From assembly GCF_002355435.1 (NCBI RefSeq), contig NZ_AP017313.1, positions 5,518,001 to 5,582,000 of the forward strand: DNA of 64,000 nt. The letters run 5' to 3'. The notes under the pieces are model-generated. The model saw only the letters and a program-made list of their open reading frames with translations, had not been told where the DNA came from and ran no database searches. Positions 34,000 through 41,948 of the stretch are shown here, piece by piece. Both the position numbers and the translations under genes were made by a program. Source of the stretch: Mucilaginibacter gotjawali. GTDB lineage: Bacteria > Bacteroidota > Bacteroidia > Sphingobacteriales > Sphingobacteriaceae. Position 1 is the first letter of the stretch, and every line of letters starts with the position of its first letter.

Positions 34000-34309
34000 T
34001 GGTGAAATAAAGCCCGTATTTGCTGCGGAGGAATTTTCGTCCCCGCAGAAGACCCAACGGGAAAATACTTGATCAACCAGCAAACTATTATACGCGCCGC
34101 TGACGGATAGCTAATTGCCACTGCTACATTCGCTTCAATTTTGCCGCGAAGAAAATGACGCAGATCATATTTTATTCGCCGCGTTAATAGTACATTCAAT
34201 CACTTAATACTTTAATCGTGAACCTGTACTACCTTTCCGTCCCCGCAGGGTCTCTCGCAGAGGACCCTGCGCCGCGTACCAGGTGGAGGAAATTGCTTAT
34301 TTTTAAACC
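34000..34309. other. intergenic region with REP-like hairpins
   Basis: This 310-bp gap has no gene. A bulged hairpin at 34023-34048 shares GTCCCCGCAG with the REP hairpin at 34239-34270, so it may be a diverged third REP copy. Confidence 0.5.
34229..34276 (+). repeat. left REP-like hairpin bounding the RAYT gene
   Basis: The core 34245-34270 forms a hairpin (GCAGGGTC-TCT/AGAGGACCCTGC). Its 26-bp core is the exact reverse complement of 34906-34931, and the similarity extends about ten bases beyond each side. Confidence 0.85.
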
Positions 34310-34882
34310 ATGATCGGCACCCGGCATGAAATAATCGAAGATACCTGGTTTGTCACCTTTACCCGCCACGACTGGCTGCCTCTATTTGAGTTAACCGACT
34401 CCTATGACCTGGTTTAGAAATGGCTGAAACTAATCGACGACAAATACCAGATTAAAACAACAGGGTTCCTCATCATGCCCAATCATGTTCACGCACTGCT
34501 TTATTTCTCCAACCTTAATGTGAATTTAAATATCATCATAGCCAACGCCAAAAGGTTTATGGCTCACGACCTGGTAAAGCGGCTGAATGATCAGCAGCGT
34601 ACAGATGTGTTGAATTTGTTGGCAGCGGCATGTACTGAAAAAGAGCGTATTAAAGGCCAATTACATAAAGTATTTGAGCCCTCGTTTGATGCGAAACCGG
34701 CTTTTACAATTGATTTCTTGTACCAAAAGCTGGATTATATTTGTCATAACCCGGTTACAGGCAAATGGCGGCTTTGCCAGGAATTTACAGATTACCCGCA
34801 TAGCAGTGCTGCATTTTACGAAACAGGCATTTCGCATCCATTCGTAAACATATATGATTACCGGAAATACTGGTTCGATTGA
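34310..34882 (+). pseudogene. REP-associated tyrosine transposase (RAYT, Y1_Tnp), amber-interrupted
   Basis: The frame from ATG 34310 encodes a Y1 transposase of about 190 residues: N-terminal TWFVTFTRHDW, HUH motif MPNHVHALL, the catalytic-Tyr segment LDYICHNPV and the C-terminal YPHSSAAFYE. Codon 36 is TAG (34415-34417); the frame is open on both sides. RAYTs cut single-stranded REP hairpins, and matching REP hairpins in opposite orientation flank this gene. Unless the amber codon is suppressed or translation restarts (the open part begins at 34418), the gene is dead. A start at the internal ATG 34475 would keep only part of the catalytic domain. Confidence 0.85.
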
Positions 34883-34899
34883 TCGAAATTTGATGTATA

Positions 34900-34948
34900 T
34901 CCAGCGCAGGGTCCTCTGCGAGAGACCCTGCGGAGACAGAAAAGTAAT
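34900..34948 (-). repeat. right REP-like hairpin bounding the RAYT gene
   Basis: The core 34906-34931 is the reverse complement of the left REP. Together they form a REP-RAYT-REP unit of about 720 bp. Confidence 0.85.
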
Positions 34949-35078
34949 CATGTGATTCCGTTACTGTTTCAAACTCGTTAATTTTTCCCAGATGTTCCTC
35001 TAATTTCTTTTTGGTCGGGTTAGTTAACGCCAATAGTAAAAGGACAGCACCAACGATATTCAAAACACTAATTTTCAT
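34940..35078 (-). pseudogene. small membrane protein gene cut by the REP-RAYT unit
   Basis: From ATG 35078 the frame encodes a signal or membrane helix (about residues 3-18, LNIVGAVLLLLALTNPT) followed by KKKLEEHLGKINEF. This resembles small DUF4359-type proteins with an NPT motif after the helix. Coding-like sequence ends where the REP repeat begins (about 34945), and the frame beyond is REP and RAYT antisense. The missing C-terminal part was not recognised on the other side of the unit. Confidence 0.5.
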
Positions 35079-35126
35079 TGCTATAGGGCCTGTCAGGGTA
35101 ATTAAACAGATCAACGTTAAATCGGC

Positions 35127-36815
35127 TCAAATATTCCCCTTCTTCATCTCCTCTACCGCGTGATGCGCCGCCCTGGCCGCAAAGGCCATGTACAAAATCG
35201 AAGGGCTTTGATTGCCGGTACTCGTCATACACGCCCCATCAGTTACAAAAACGTTATTGCAAAGGTGCATCTGGTTCCATTTGTTGAGTAGGGATGTTTT
35301 GGGATCGTTCCCCATCCGGCAGCCACCCATTTCGTGGATGTCCAAACCCGGCGCCTGGTGCGTATCCTTTTTGGTGATTTTTTTTACACCTGCAACCTCC
35401 AGCATTTCGGCGCTTTGCGTTAAAAAATCGGCCACCATTTTATCGTCGTTATCATCATAACCAATAGAAGTGATCAACTGCGGGATACCCCAGGGGTCTA
35501 CCTGGTCGGTACTCAGGCGGACATGATTGGCTTCTTTGGGAATGGTTTCGCCCTGCATAAACATCCCTGCATACCATGGCCCCGGTTCGGTGATGGCGTC
35601 TTTATAAATTGCACCAATACCATCCCCACCTTCTTTATAAGCCGGACCCCGACCAGAAAACACAAAAGTTAAAAACCCGCCCAGGTAATCGGTATCCTGT
35701 TTGTGCAGGTTGCGGTAATTGGCTATAATAGGATTGGTTGGGTTACGACCGAAGTAGTATCTGTCCTCAAAACCGTCAACCGTCCCTCCCACGCTCGCCC
35801 GGTAATTCTGGAAGGCCATAAATTTGCCCAGCAGGCCATTGTCATTCCCCAGTCCATTAGGAAAGCGGTGCGATTTGGAATTGAGTAAAATCAAATTACT
35901 GTTTAAACAGGCCGCGTTTAAAAATATCACCCTAGCATAGTAAGTAACTTCCTGTTTGGTAATGGCATCTATGATTTTAACACCCGTTACCTTTCCTTTT
36001 TGCTCATCATAAATAATGGAATGCACTACTGAATGCGGCCTAACAGTAAGATTACCCGTTTTTTTGGCCCATGGCAATGTGGACGAAACTGAGCTAAAAT
36101 AGCCGCCAAAGGGGCAGCCCCGGTAACAAAGGTCGCGGGCATAACAATGGTCGCGTCCCTGTTGTTTGTGGATCTCCTGCGGACTGGTCAGCTGCGCCCA
36201 GCGGGTACGCACCATAAACCTGTCTTTATAACGGGCACTTATTTTACGCTGAATGTCCTGTTCAACACAACTCATTTCAAAGGGCGGCAGGTACTCGCCA
36301 TCGGGCAGCGCCTCGAGCCCATCCTTGCCGCCGCAAATACCCGCGAACTTTTCCACATGCGAATACCATGGCGCAATATCTTCATACCGAATGGGCCAGT
36401 CGATAGCATAACCATATCGCTGCGGCGCCGAAAACTCAAAGTCGCTCCAGCGCTGGCAGGCCCGACCCCAGGTGATGGATTTCCCACCTACCTGGTAGCC
36501 CCGGATCCAATCGAATGGTTTTTCCTGGATGTAGGGATGTTCCTTGTCCTTCACAAAAAAATGCTGTGTTGCTTCGTCAAAAGCATAGCACTTACCCACT
36601 ACCGGGTTTTCTTCGAGGATCTTCGATGGCTCCTGTAACCGGTGCTCAAAATCCCAGGGATCTTTCATCGCCGTGGGGTAATCCTTAATATGTTCAACAT
36701 TGCGGCCGCGTTCAAGCACCAGGGTTTTCACCCCCAGGTCGCATAATTCCTTGGCCGCCCATCCGCCACTGATACCTGAGCCGATGACGATGGCATCGTA
36801 TGTAGTTGTTTCCAT
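35127..36815 (-). CDS. GMC family oxidoreductase
   Basis: From ATG 36815 this is a 562-residue flavoenzyme. It has an N-terminal FAD-binding GSGISGGWAAKEL motif, a middle substrate domain with the Cys-rich ARDLCYRGCPFGGYF segment, and the C-terminal GMC block (HEMGGCRMG, VTDGACMTSTGNQSPS). This Bacteroidota/planctomycete-type GMC group oxidises sugars or glycosides, often with a separate small subunit that is not seen here. It is last in the minus-strand cluster after PSD1, DUF1501, NHL and cytochrome genes. A longer frame from 36863 adds an unlikely N-terminal extension. Its location is not certain because no signal peptide is seen. Confidence 0.9.
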   Translation of the reverse strand: METTTYDAIVIGSGISGGWAAKELCDLGVKTLVLERGRNVEHIKDYPTAMKDPWDFEHRLQEPSKILEENPVVGKCYAFDEATQHFFVKDKEHPYIQEKPFDWIRGYQVGGKSITWGRACQRWSDFEFSAPQRYGYAIDWPIRYEDIAPWYSHVEKFAGICGGKDGLEALPDGEYLPPFEMSCVEQDIQRKISARYKDRFMVRTRWAQLTSPQEIHKQQGRDHCYARDLCYRGCPFGGYFSSVSSTLPWAKKTGNLTVRPHSVVHSIIYDEQKGKVTGVKIIDAITKQEVTYYARVIFLNAACLNSNLILLNSKSHRFPNGLGNDNGLLGKFMAFQNYRASVGGTVDGFEDRYYFGRNPTNPIIANYRNLHKQDTDYLGGFLTFVFSGRGPAYKEGGDGIGAIYKDAITEPGPWYAGMFMQGETIPKEANHVRLSTDQVDPWGIPQLITSIGYDDNDDKMVADFLTQSAEMLEVAGVKKITKKDTHQAPGLDIHEMGGCRMGNDPKTSLLNKWNQMHLCNNVFVTDGACMTSTGNQSPSILYMAFAARAAHHAVEEMKKGNI

Positions 36816-36879
36816 AAGCCCCCTATAATTTGCGTAGCACTCATGAGTGCTAATAAAAAACAAATAATGACACGAATAA

Positions 36880-36906
36880 TCTCCCCCGGTAGGGGAGACT
36901 TTTTTA
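36880..36906 (+). repeat. short GC hairpin upstream of the GMC gene
   Basis: TCTCCCC/GGGGAGA with a five-base loop is followed by a T run on the plus strand, although no plus-strand gene ends here. It may be a dispersed repeat. Confidence 0.35.
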
Positions 36907-36972
36907 TTTTAGTTAAACTATAAAATAAACTTTCTAAAGCCCTCCCTACCTGAGAGGGTTGGGCTGGGCTCC

Positions 36973-39132
36973 CTAATTCAAAAATATCTCATCCAAAAAC
37001 ACCCATCCCGGCTGCTTTTTTACCGGGTCCCAAACCGGCAGGTTTTGTATCGGTTTGGCTATAATTTTTAAGCAGGATAATTTCCCCGATGCAGCCAGTT
37101 TACATTCCATACCCTTCAATGTAAACGGATCATTTTTCTGAGGTGCCGGCGGTTTCACTGTGCTCAGCAATTTCAGGTGAGCTGCATCCGCTCCGCCCCA
37201 AACTTCTATCCCGATGGGTAAAAAAATCTGGCTGCCCATATTCCGCATGCAGTTCAGCGTAACGGTATGCAGATCGACAGGTTGTTTAAACTGCATATAA
37301 ACCACCAGGTCTTTTTGCGAGCCGATCCATTTCCCATTGCCAAAGTTGTTACCTCCAAGGTCCTTATCAATCAACGTTTTTGCCCCATCGCCACTGTATT
37401 TTTCATTCGGCCCGGCTATAAAACTGATGCTATCAGGCGTATAGGTGCTTTTATAAAAGTTTACCTGTAAAACGTCGCTCCCATACCAGCCCGGTTTATA
37501 GGCTTTTGCTTTGATGTTTGTATTTTGGGCGATGATTACCCCTGGTTTATAAAGCATTGATTTCACGCTATCCGGGTCAGTTCCGTCCGTCGTATATCGG
37601 ATGTCTACCCCCTTTATAGGGTGCACCAGTTCAAGCGCTACCGGTTTGGTGATCACAAAAGCTGTATTTTTTACCTGGGGATCATTGAGCCTGATCGGCT
37701 TGCCATCGTCCTTAAACCCTTTTATAAAATCGATTTTGGGGTTACTTTTTTGCAGACCGGCAATTTCATTTTCAGGCAGGCCCGTATCCCATAAGGCTAC
37801 TTTGGTTAGGGTTTTAAGATCAGAGATCGCTTTAATACCTTGCAAATCTAATTTTGTGCCGGCCAATGAAAGCGTTCTCAGGTACTTGAGCGATGATAAT
37901 ACTTTTAGATTGGCGCCCGTAACATCGGTAAAGTTGAGATTTAATATCCGCAAATTTTCAAACCCGGCAATCGTTTTCAGTTCCGCATCTGTTACAGGCA
38001 TTTTGTTCAAATCAAGTGATACCACCTGCATCTTTATGCCACTCAATTCCTCCAGCATTTTTGGCTGATAGGTTTTTTTGTTATAGATATTAACGCCAAG
38101 TGCCGGTGAATTTTGCGCCCATGGATAGATTACCCGGTAATTATTGTTGAGCTGTTTGATGGTTTTGTCATCCGCCGCCGCGAAATCAAATTGCTCTTCC
38201 GTTTCTTCCGCCGGTTTTAAATAGTTTGCGGCAATTATCCGTAAAGAATCACTGGCCGGCAAATCAATCACCTTCTTTTTAAAATCAGCGTTTTCCTTTA
38301 TCCACAGGTACAGCAGATTCATTTCATCAGTGGTTAACTGGGGTTTGCCGGATGGTGGCATGTGTTTCTTCTCACCATCGGGCATATGGATGCGCTGCAG
38401 CAGCAAACTCAATTGCGGCTGGCCGGCAACAAACAGTTTGCCATCTTTGCCACCTTTTAGCAACGCTTTTTCATCCGTCAGCCGCAGCCCACCTTTGGTT
38501 TTATTAGGGTTATGGCAGCTATTACATTTGTCTTCGAATATCGGTTCAACCACATCCCTAAAAACCAACGCTTTATCAATCGGTACCAGTTTCTTTTCCG
38601 GATGCCAAACCGGGGCCAAAATAAAATTTTCGCCGTGGGTGATGTCAGCACCGTAATGCCCGGCAACCACAAGGCAAAGCACCACCGCAACGGCCCCCGA
38701 CCTTGCAATTTTTTGGTTATACCATCCCTTGCTCCTGCACCAGTAAATCAATGTCGAAACAAAAACAACTATAACGCCAAACCATTTGTGCCACTGTACG
38801 GTGTCGCCGTCATAGCCTTGCTCCTTCGATAAAAACAGGCCCATAATTGCCGTTAAGCCAGCAAACAAAGCGCCGGTTAGCCATAAGTAGGTGGTAAACT
38901 CCTGGTATAATTTTTCTGTGCTGAATCTTTCTTTAAACCTGAAAAATTCCAGCACCATCGCCATAATCAATACAACTATGGGAAAATGGATAATGAGCGG
39001 ATGTATCCTGCCCACCGGCTGGAGCCATTGCGGAATGACTATGCCACCGCCAAATAACAGGAAAAAGATGATAAATATGTTCAGGGCGAATAACAGGTTT
39101 TCAGCAAAACCTTGGTAGCGGGTTTTTATCAT
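36973..39132 (-). CDS. membrane c-type cytochrome with LRR and discoidin-like domains
   Basis: This 719-residue multi-domain protein starts with about four transmembrane helices (residues 10-165, DUF2231-like). A PSCyt1-type haem site CNSCHNPNKTKGG (near residue 205) follows, then a short LRR section (about 370-460), a chitobiase-like C-terminal domain (VDIRYTTDGTDPDS) and a C-terminal discoidin-like domain (about 590-719). It is an electron-transfer protein anchored in the inner membrane with its outer part facing the periplasm. It lies between the NHL and GMC genes and may pass electrons from the exported oxidation system. Confidence 0.75.
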   Translation of the reverse strand: MIKTRYQGFAENLLFALNIFIIFFLLFGGGIVIPQWLQPVGRIHPLIIHFPIVVLIMAMVLEFFRFKERFSTEKLYQEFTTYLWLTGALFAGLTAIMGLFLSKEQGYDGDTVQWHKWFGVIVVFVSTLIYWCRSKGWYNQKIARSGAVAVVLCLVVAGHYGADITHGENFILAPVWHPEKKLVPIDKALVFRDVVEPIFEDKCNSCHNPNKTKGGLRLTDEKALLKGGKDGKLFVAGQPQLSLLLQRIHMPDGEKKHMPPSGKPQLTTDEMNLLYLWIKENADFKKKVIDLPASDSLRIIAANYLKPAEETEEQFDFAAADDKTIKQLNNNYRVIYPWAQNSPALGVNIYNKKTYQPKMLEELSGIKMQVVSLDLNKMPVTDAELKTIAGFENLRILNLNFTDVTGANLKVLSSLKYLRTLSLAGTKLDLQGIKAISDLKTLTKVALWDTGLPENEIAGLQKSNPKIDFIKGFKDDGKPIRLNDPQVKNTAFVITKPVALELVHPIKGVDIRYTTDGTDPDSVKSMLYKPGVIIAQNTNIKAKAYKPGWYGSDVLQVNFYKSTYTPDSISFIAGPNEKYSGDGAKTLIDKDLGGNNFGNGKWIGSQKDLVVYMQFKQPVDLHTVTLNCMRNMGSQIFLPIGIEVWGGADAAHLKLLSTVKPPAPQKNDPFTLKGMECKLAASGKLSCLKIIAKPIQNLPVWDPVKKQPGWVFLDEIFLN

Positions 39133-39230
39133 CTAATAGTTATAACTTAAATTCTGGCGTATTTTTTAAAGTCTCATCAAATATCCTTCGCATTATTGTG
39201 GCGAAAGCCTCTACCTGCTTTTCACTTTAT

Positions 39231-39294
39231 CCGTCCCTTAAAAGGGACGGCAATGAATTTATTTTCAATTCATTGCCGTTGGCTTTAGCCAACG
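39231..39294. repeat. triple-hairpin dispersed repeat
   Basis: Three adjacent dyads occur: CCGTCCCTT/AAGGGACGG, GGCAATGAATT/AATTCATTGCC and CCGTTGGCT/AGCCAACGG. They form a compact cloverleaf-like array between the NHL and cytochrome genes. The tail GGCTTTAGCCAA recurs at 39311-39322. Confidence 0.6.
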
Positions 39295-39336
39295 GGTTAC
39301 CATCAAACCCGCAATGGCTTTAGCCAAATTCGCGTA

Positions 39337-40362
39337 TTACACCCTGGTAAATTTATAAGGATACACCTTGCCCGATGCCCACTGCGCCACATACAAATTC
39401 TCGTCGTCATCCACACAAACATCATGGGGGTTTAAAAATATCTTTTCGGCCTGGGCCATAGGCTGCAGTACGCCATCCTTGTAAACCGGTTCGGTGCCAC
39501 CTAAATTGGATACGACCTTATTATTCTTGTCCAAAATGGTGGTAAAGCCAGAGTTTTCGTGGTTTAAATCAGGCGAACGTAATACGGCGGCGTATAAATG
39601 ATCGCCTTTTATTACCGGCCGGCAAACGCAGGCCCCCGGCAACTTGATGATCTCTATCAATTTACCATCCAGGCTGAACCGTTTAAAACAATTCCGTGTG
39701 CGGTCGGTAATTAAAAGCGTGGGTGTAGCCTGCCTGCGGTCTATCAGTATCCCGTGAGCGTTATCAAAATGTTCGTCGCCATCGCCCCTGCCACCCCAAA
39801 AATTGATCAGCTTGCCATTTTTATCATAATGCATGGTATATTGTGCACCGTAACCGTCCGCAATAAAAATATCGCCGTTGGTGTCAATCGTGGTTTCGGT
39901 AGGGATAAATTCCTCCGCTTTTTTGTATCTGCCGGTTTCAAGCGGCACATCAATGGTCATCAAAATGCGGCCATCCATGGTGGTTTTATACACCTGGTGT
40001 TTTACGGTATCTGTTATAAATAGAAACTCCGTACCATTTTCATTTACCAAAGTCAAGCCATGTGCGCCCGGGAATTCATGCCCCCAGGTATCCAGCAGCT
40101 TACCCGATTTATTGAAGATGAGCACATTGTTCTTTGTCTCGTTAGTTAACAGCAAAATCCTGCCTTTCGAATCCTGCACCATCTCATGGCAATCATTTAC
40201 CGGGTTTTTCATCGGGTCGGCTTTTGCCCAGGCGGTATCCATCCGGTAACGCATATTGCCGTGTCCATACACCGGTCCGTCGTTTTTTGCCAGCAAATCC
40301 TTCGTAATAAAAAATGCTGCCGAAAAAGCCGCTGTTTGTTTGATGAATTTTCTTCTTTCCAT
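39337..40362 (-). CDS. NHL-repeat beta-propeller protein, Tat-type signal
   Basis: This 341-residue protein has an N-terminal twin-arginine-like leader (MERRKFIKQTAAFSAAFFI). Six NHL-like blades then run through the chain, with repeated G-x-x-F-I-A-D-G-Y-G and HDVCVDDDENLYVAQW elements. It resembles exported 6-bladed propeller proteins near peptidylglycine monooxygenase, which bind or process peptides, sugars or lignin-like substrates. It is third in the PSD1/DUF1501 cluster and probably acts in the periplasm. Confidence 0.82.
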   Translation of the reverse strand: MERRKFIKQTAAFSAAFFITKDLLAKNDGPVYGHGNMRYRMDTAWAKADPMKNPVNDCHEMVQDSKGRILLLTNETKNNVLIFNKSGKLLDTWGHEFPGAHGLTLVNENGTEFLFITDTVKHQVYKTTMDGRILMTIDVPLETGRYKKAEEFIPTETTIDTNGDIFIADGYGAQYTMHYDKNGKLINFWGGRGDGDEHFDNAHGILIDRRQATPTLLITDRTRNCFKRFSLDGKLIEIIKLPGACVCRPVIKGDHLYAAVLRSPDLNHENSGFTTILDKNNKVVSNLGGTEPVYKDGVLQPMAQAEKIFLNPHDVCVDDDENLYVAQWASGKVYPYKFTRV

Positions 40363-40363
40363 G

Positions 40364-40488
40364 ACACGATTTTTATGATTTTAAAGATTTTTATGATTCC
40401 TGTTGCCTGAACTATTTATGATAGGTTTTACGGATCGCCGCCGATTAAAAAAAATCCTGCTAATCCATAAAATCCTAAAAATCGTGTT
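40364..40488. repeat. imperfect long inverted repeat between cluster genes
   Basis: ACACGATTTTTATGATTTT-type sequence at 40364-40388 is repeated in reverse complement near 40463-40488, around a central spacer. It resembles dispersed ATTTTTAGGATTTTA repeats. It lies in the gap between the DUF1501 and NHL genes. Confidence 0.5.
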
Positions 40489-41945
40489 CAGACTAATATT
40501 CCCTTTACCACATTCCCCGCCACATCCGTTAAACGGTACCTGCGGCCCTGGCTTTTAAAGGTTAATTTTTTATGGTCGATACCCAACTGGTTCAATATCG
40601 TTGCATGAAAATCATGCACATGCACCGGATCCTTAATAATATTATACCCAAACTCATCCGATTCGCCATAAACTAAACCCGGCTTAATGCCGCCGCCAGC
40701 CATCCAAATGCTGAAACAGCGCGGGTGATGGTCGCGGCCGTAGTTGGCTTTTTCCAGTTTGCCCTGGCTGTAATTGGTCCGGCCAAATTCGCCGCCCCAA
40801 ATCACCAGCGTTTCATCAAGCAGGCCGCGTTGTTTCAGGTCGGTTACCAGCGCTGCGGAGGCCTGGTCAACATCTTTGGCCTGTCCGGCCATTTCCTGCG
40901 GCAGGTTGCTGTGCTGGTCCCATCCCTGGTGATACAATTGCACAAAGCGCACACCGTTCTCCGAAAGTTTGCGCGCCAGCAAACAATTAGCTGCATAGGT
41001 ACCCGGCACCAAACAATCCGGACCGTACATTTTTACAATATCATCCGGCTCTTTGGATACATCCATAATCTCAGGCACTGCCGATTGCATCCTGTAGGCC
41101 ATTTCGTATTGCTGGATCTTGGTGCTGATCTCCGGATCGCCAAATTCTTTATAGGATATGTCATTCAGTTCGGCCAGTTTATCCAGCATCTTGCGGCGGT
41201 CGCGGCGGTCAATCCCGTCCTGGTCATTCAGGTATAAAACCGGATTTTCGCCGCTGCTAAACTGTACCCCCTGGTGAATTGAATCCAAAAAGCCATTACT
41301 CCAAAGTTTTGAATATACGCCCTGCCCGTTGCCCTTACCTTTTGACAGTAAGACAGTAAAAGCAGGCAGGTTTTTATTCTCGCTACCCAGGCCATAGCTC
41401 ACCCATGAGCCCATGCTGGGGCGGTTACCCTGTTGCGCGCCTGTTTGGAAAAATGTTAAGGCGGGGTCATGGTTGATCGCCTCGGTATACATCGACCGGA
41501 TGATACAAATATCATCCGCAATTTTACCAATATGCGGAAACAGGTCACTCACCCACGCTTTTGATTCGCCATATTGCTTAAAATCATAAAAAGAGCCTAT
41601 TAGCGGAAAAGATTTTTGGTTAGCGGTCATCCCTGTTAAAATCTGGCTACCCCGAACGGATGGCGGCAACTCCTGCCCCATCATCTCCCGCAATTTCGGT
41701 TTATAATCAAAAGACTCCAGCTGTGAGGGCGCCCCATCCTGAAAAAGATAGATCACCCGTTTAGCTTTAGGAGCAAAGTTGGGGATCCCCGGCACAAAAT
41801 CAGCCTCACTGTCTGACCCTATCCCGCTGAAAAGATCAGGGATCAGCAAAGAGCCAAGCGCCATACTGCCCAGGCCTAAACTCAACCTTGATAAAAAACG
41901 CCGCCTGTTAATATTGAGGCGATGCTCTAAAAAATCTTTTTCCAT
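40488..41945 (-). CDS. DUF1501 domain protein, Tat exported
   Basis: This 485-residue protein has a long twin-arginine-like signal (NRRRFLSRLSLGLGSMALG). A DUF1501 domain of the sulfatase/alkaline-phosphatase-like fold follows (YLFQDGAPSQLESFD, VIWGGEFGRTNYSQG, GRDHHPRCFSIWMAGGG, VHDFHATILNQLGID). Such proteins nearly always adjoin PSD1 cytochrome proteins, here 3 bp upstream. They are exported, and their chemistry is unknown but presumably hydrolytic. It ends at the position where the inverted repeat begins. Confidence 0.93.
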   Translation of the reverse strand: MEKDFLEHRLNINRRRFLSRLSLGLGSMALGSLLIPDLFSGIGSDSEADFVPGIPNFAPKAKRVIYLFQDGAPSQLESFDYKPKLREMMGQELPPSVRGSQILTGMTANQKSFPLIGSFYDFKQYGESKAWVSDLFPHIGKIADDICIIRSMYTEAINHDPALTFFQTGAQQGNRPSMGSWVSYGLGSENKNLPAFTVLLSKGKGNGQGVYSKLWSNGFLDSIHQGVQFSSGENPVLYLNDQDGIDRRDRRKMLDKLAELNDISYKEFGDPEISTKIQQYEMAYRMQSAVPEIMDVSKEPDDIVKMYGPDCLVPGTYAANCLLARKLSENGVRFVQLYHQGWDQHSNLPQEMAGQAKDVDQASAALVTDLKQRGLLDETLVIWGGEFGRTNYSQGKLEKANYGRDHHPRCFSIWMAGGGIKPGLVYGESDEFGYNIIKDPVHVHDFHATILNQLGIDHKKLTFKSQGRRYRLTDVAGNVVKGILV

Positions 41946-41948
41946 AGA

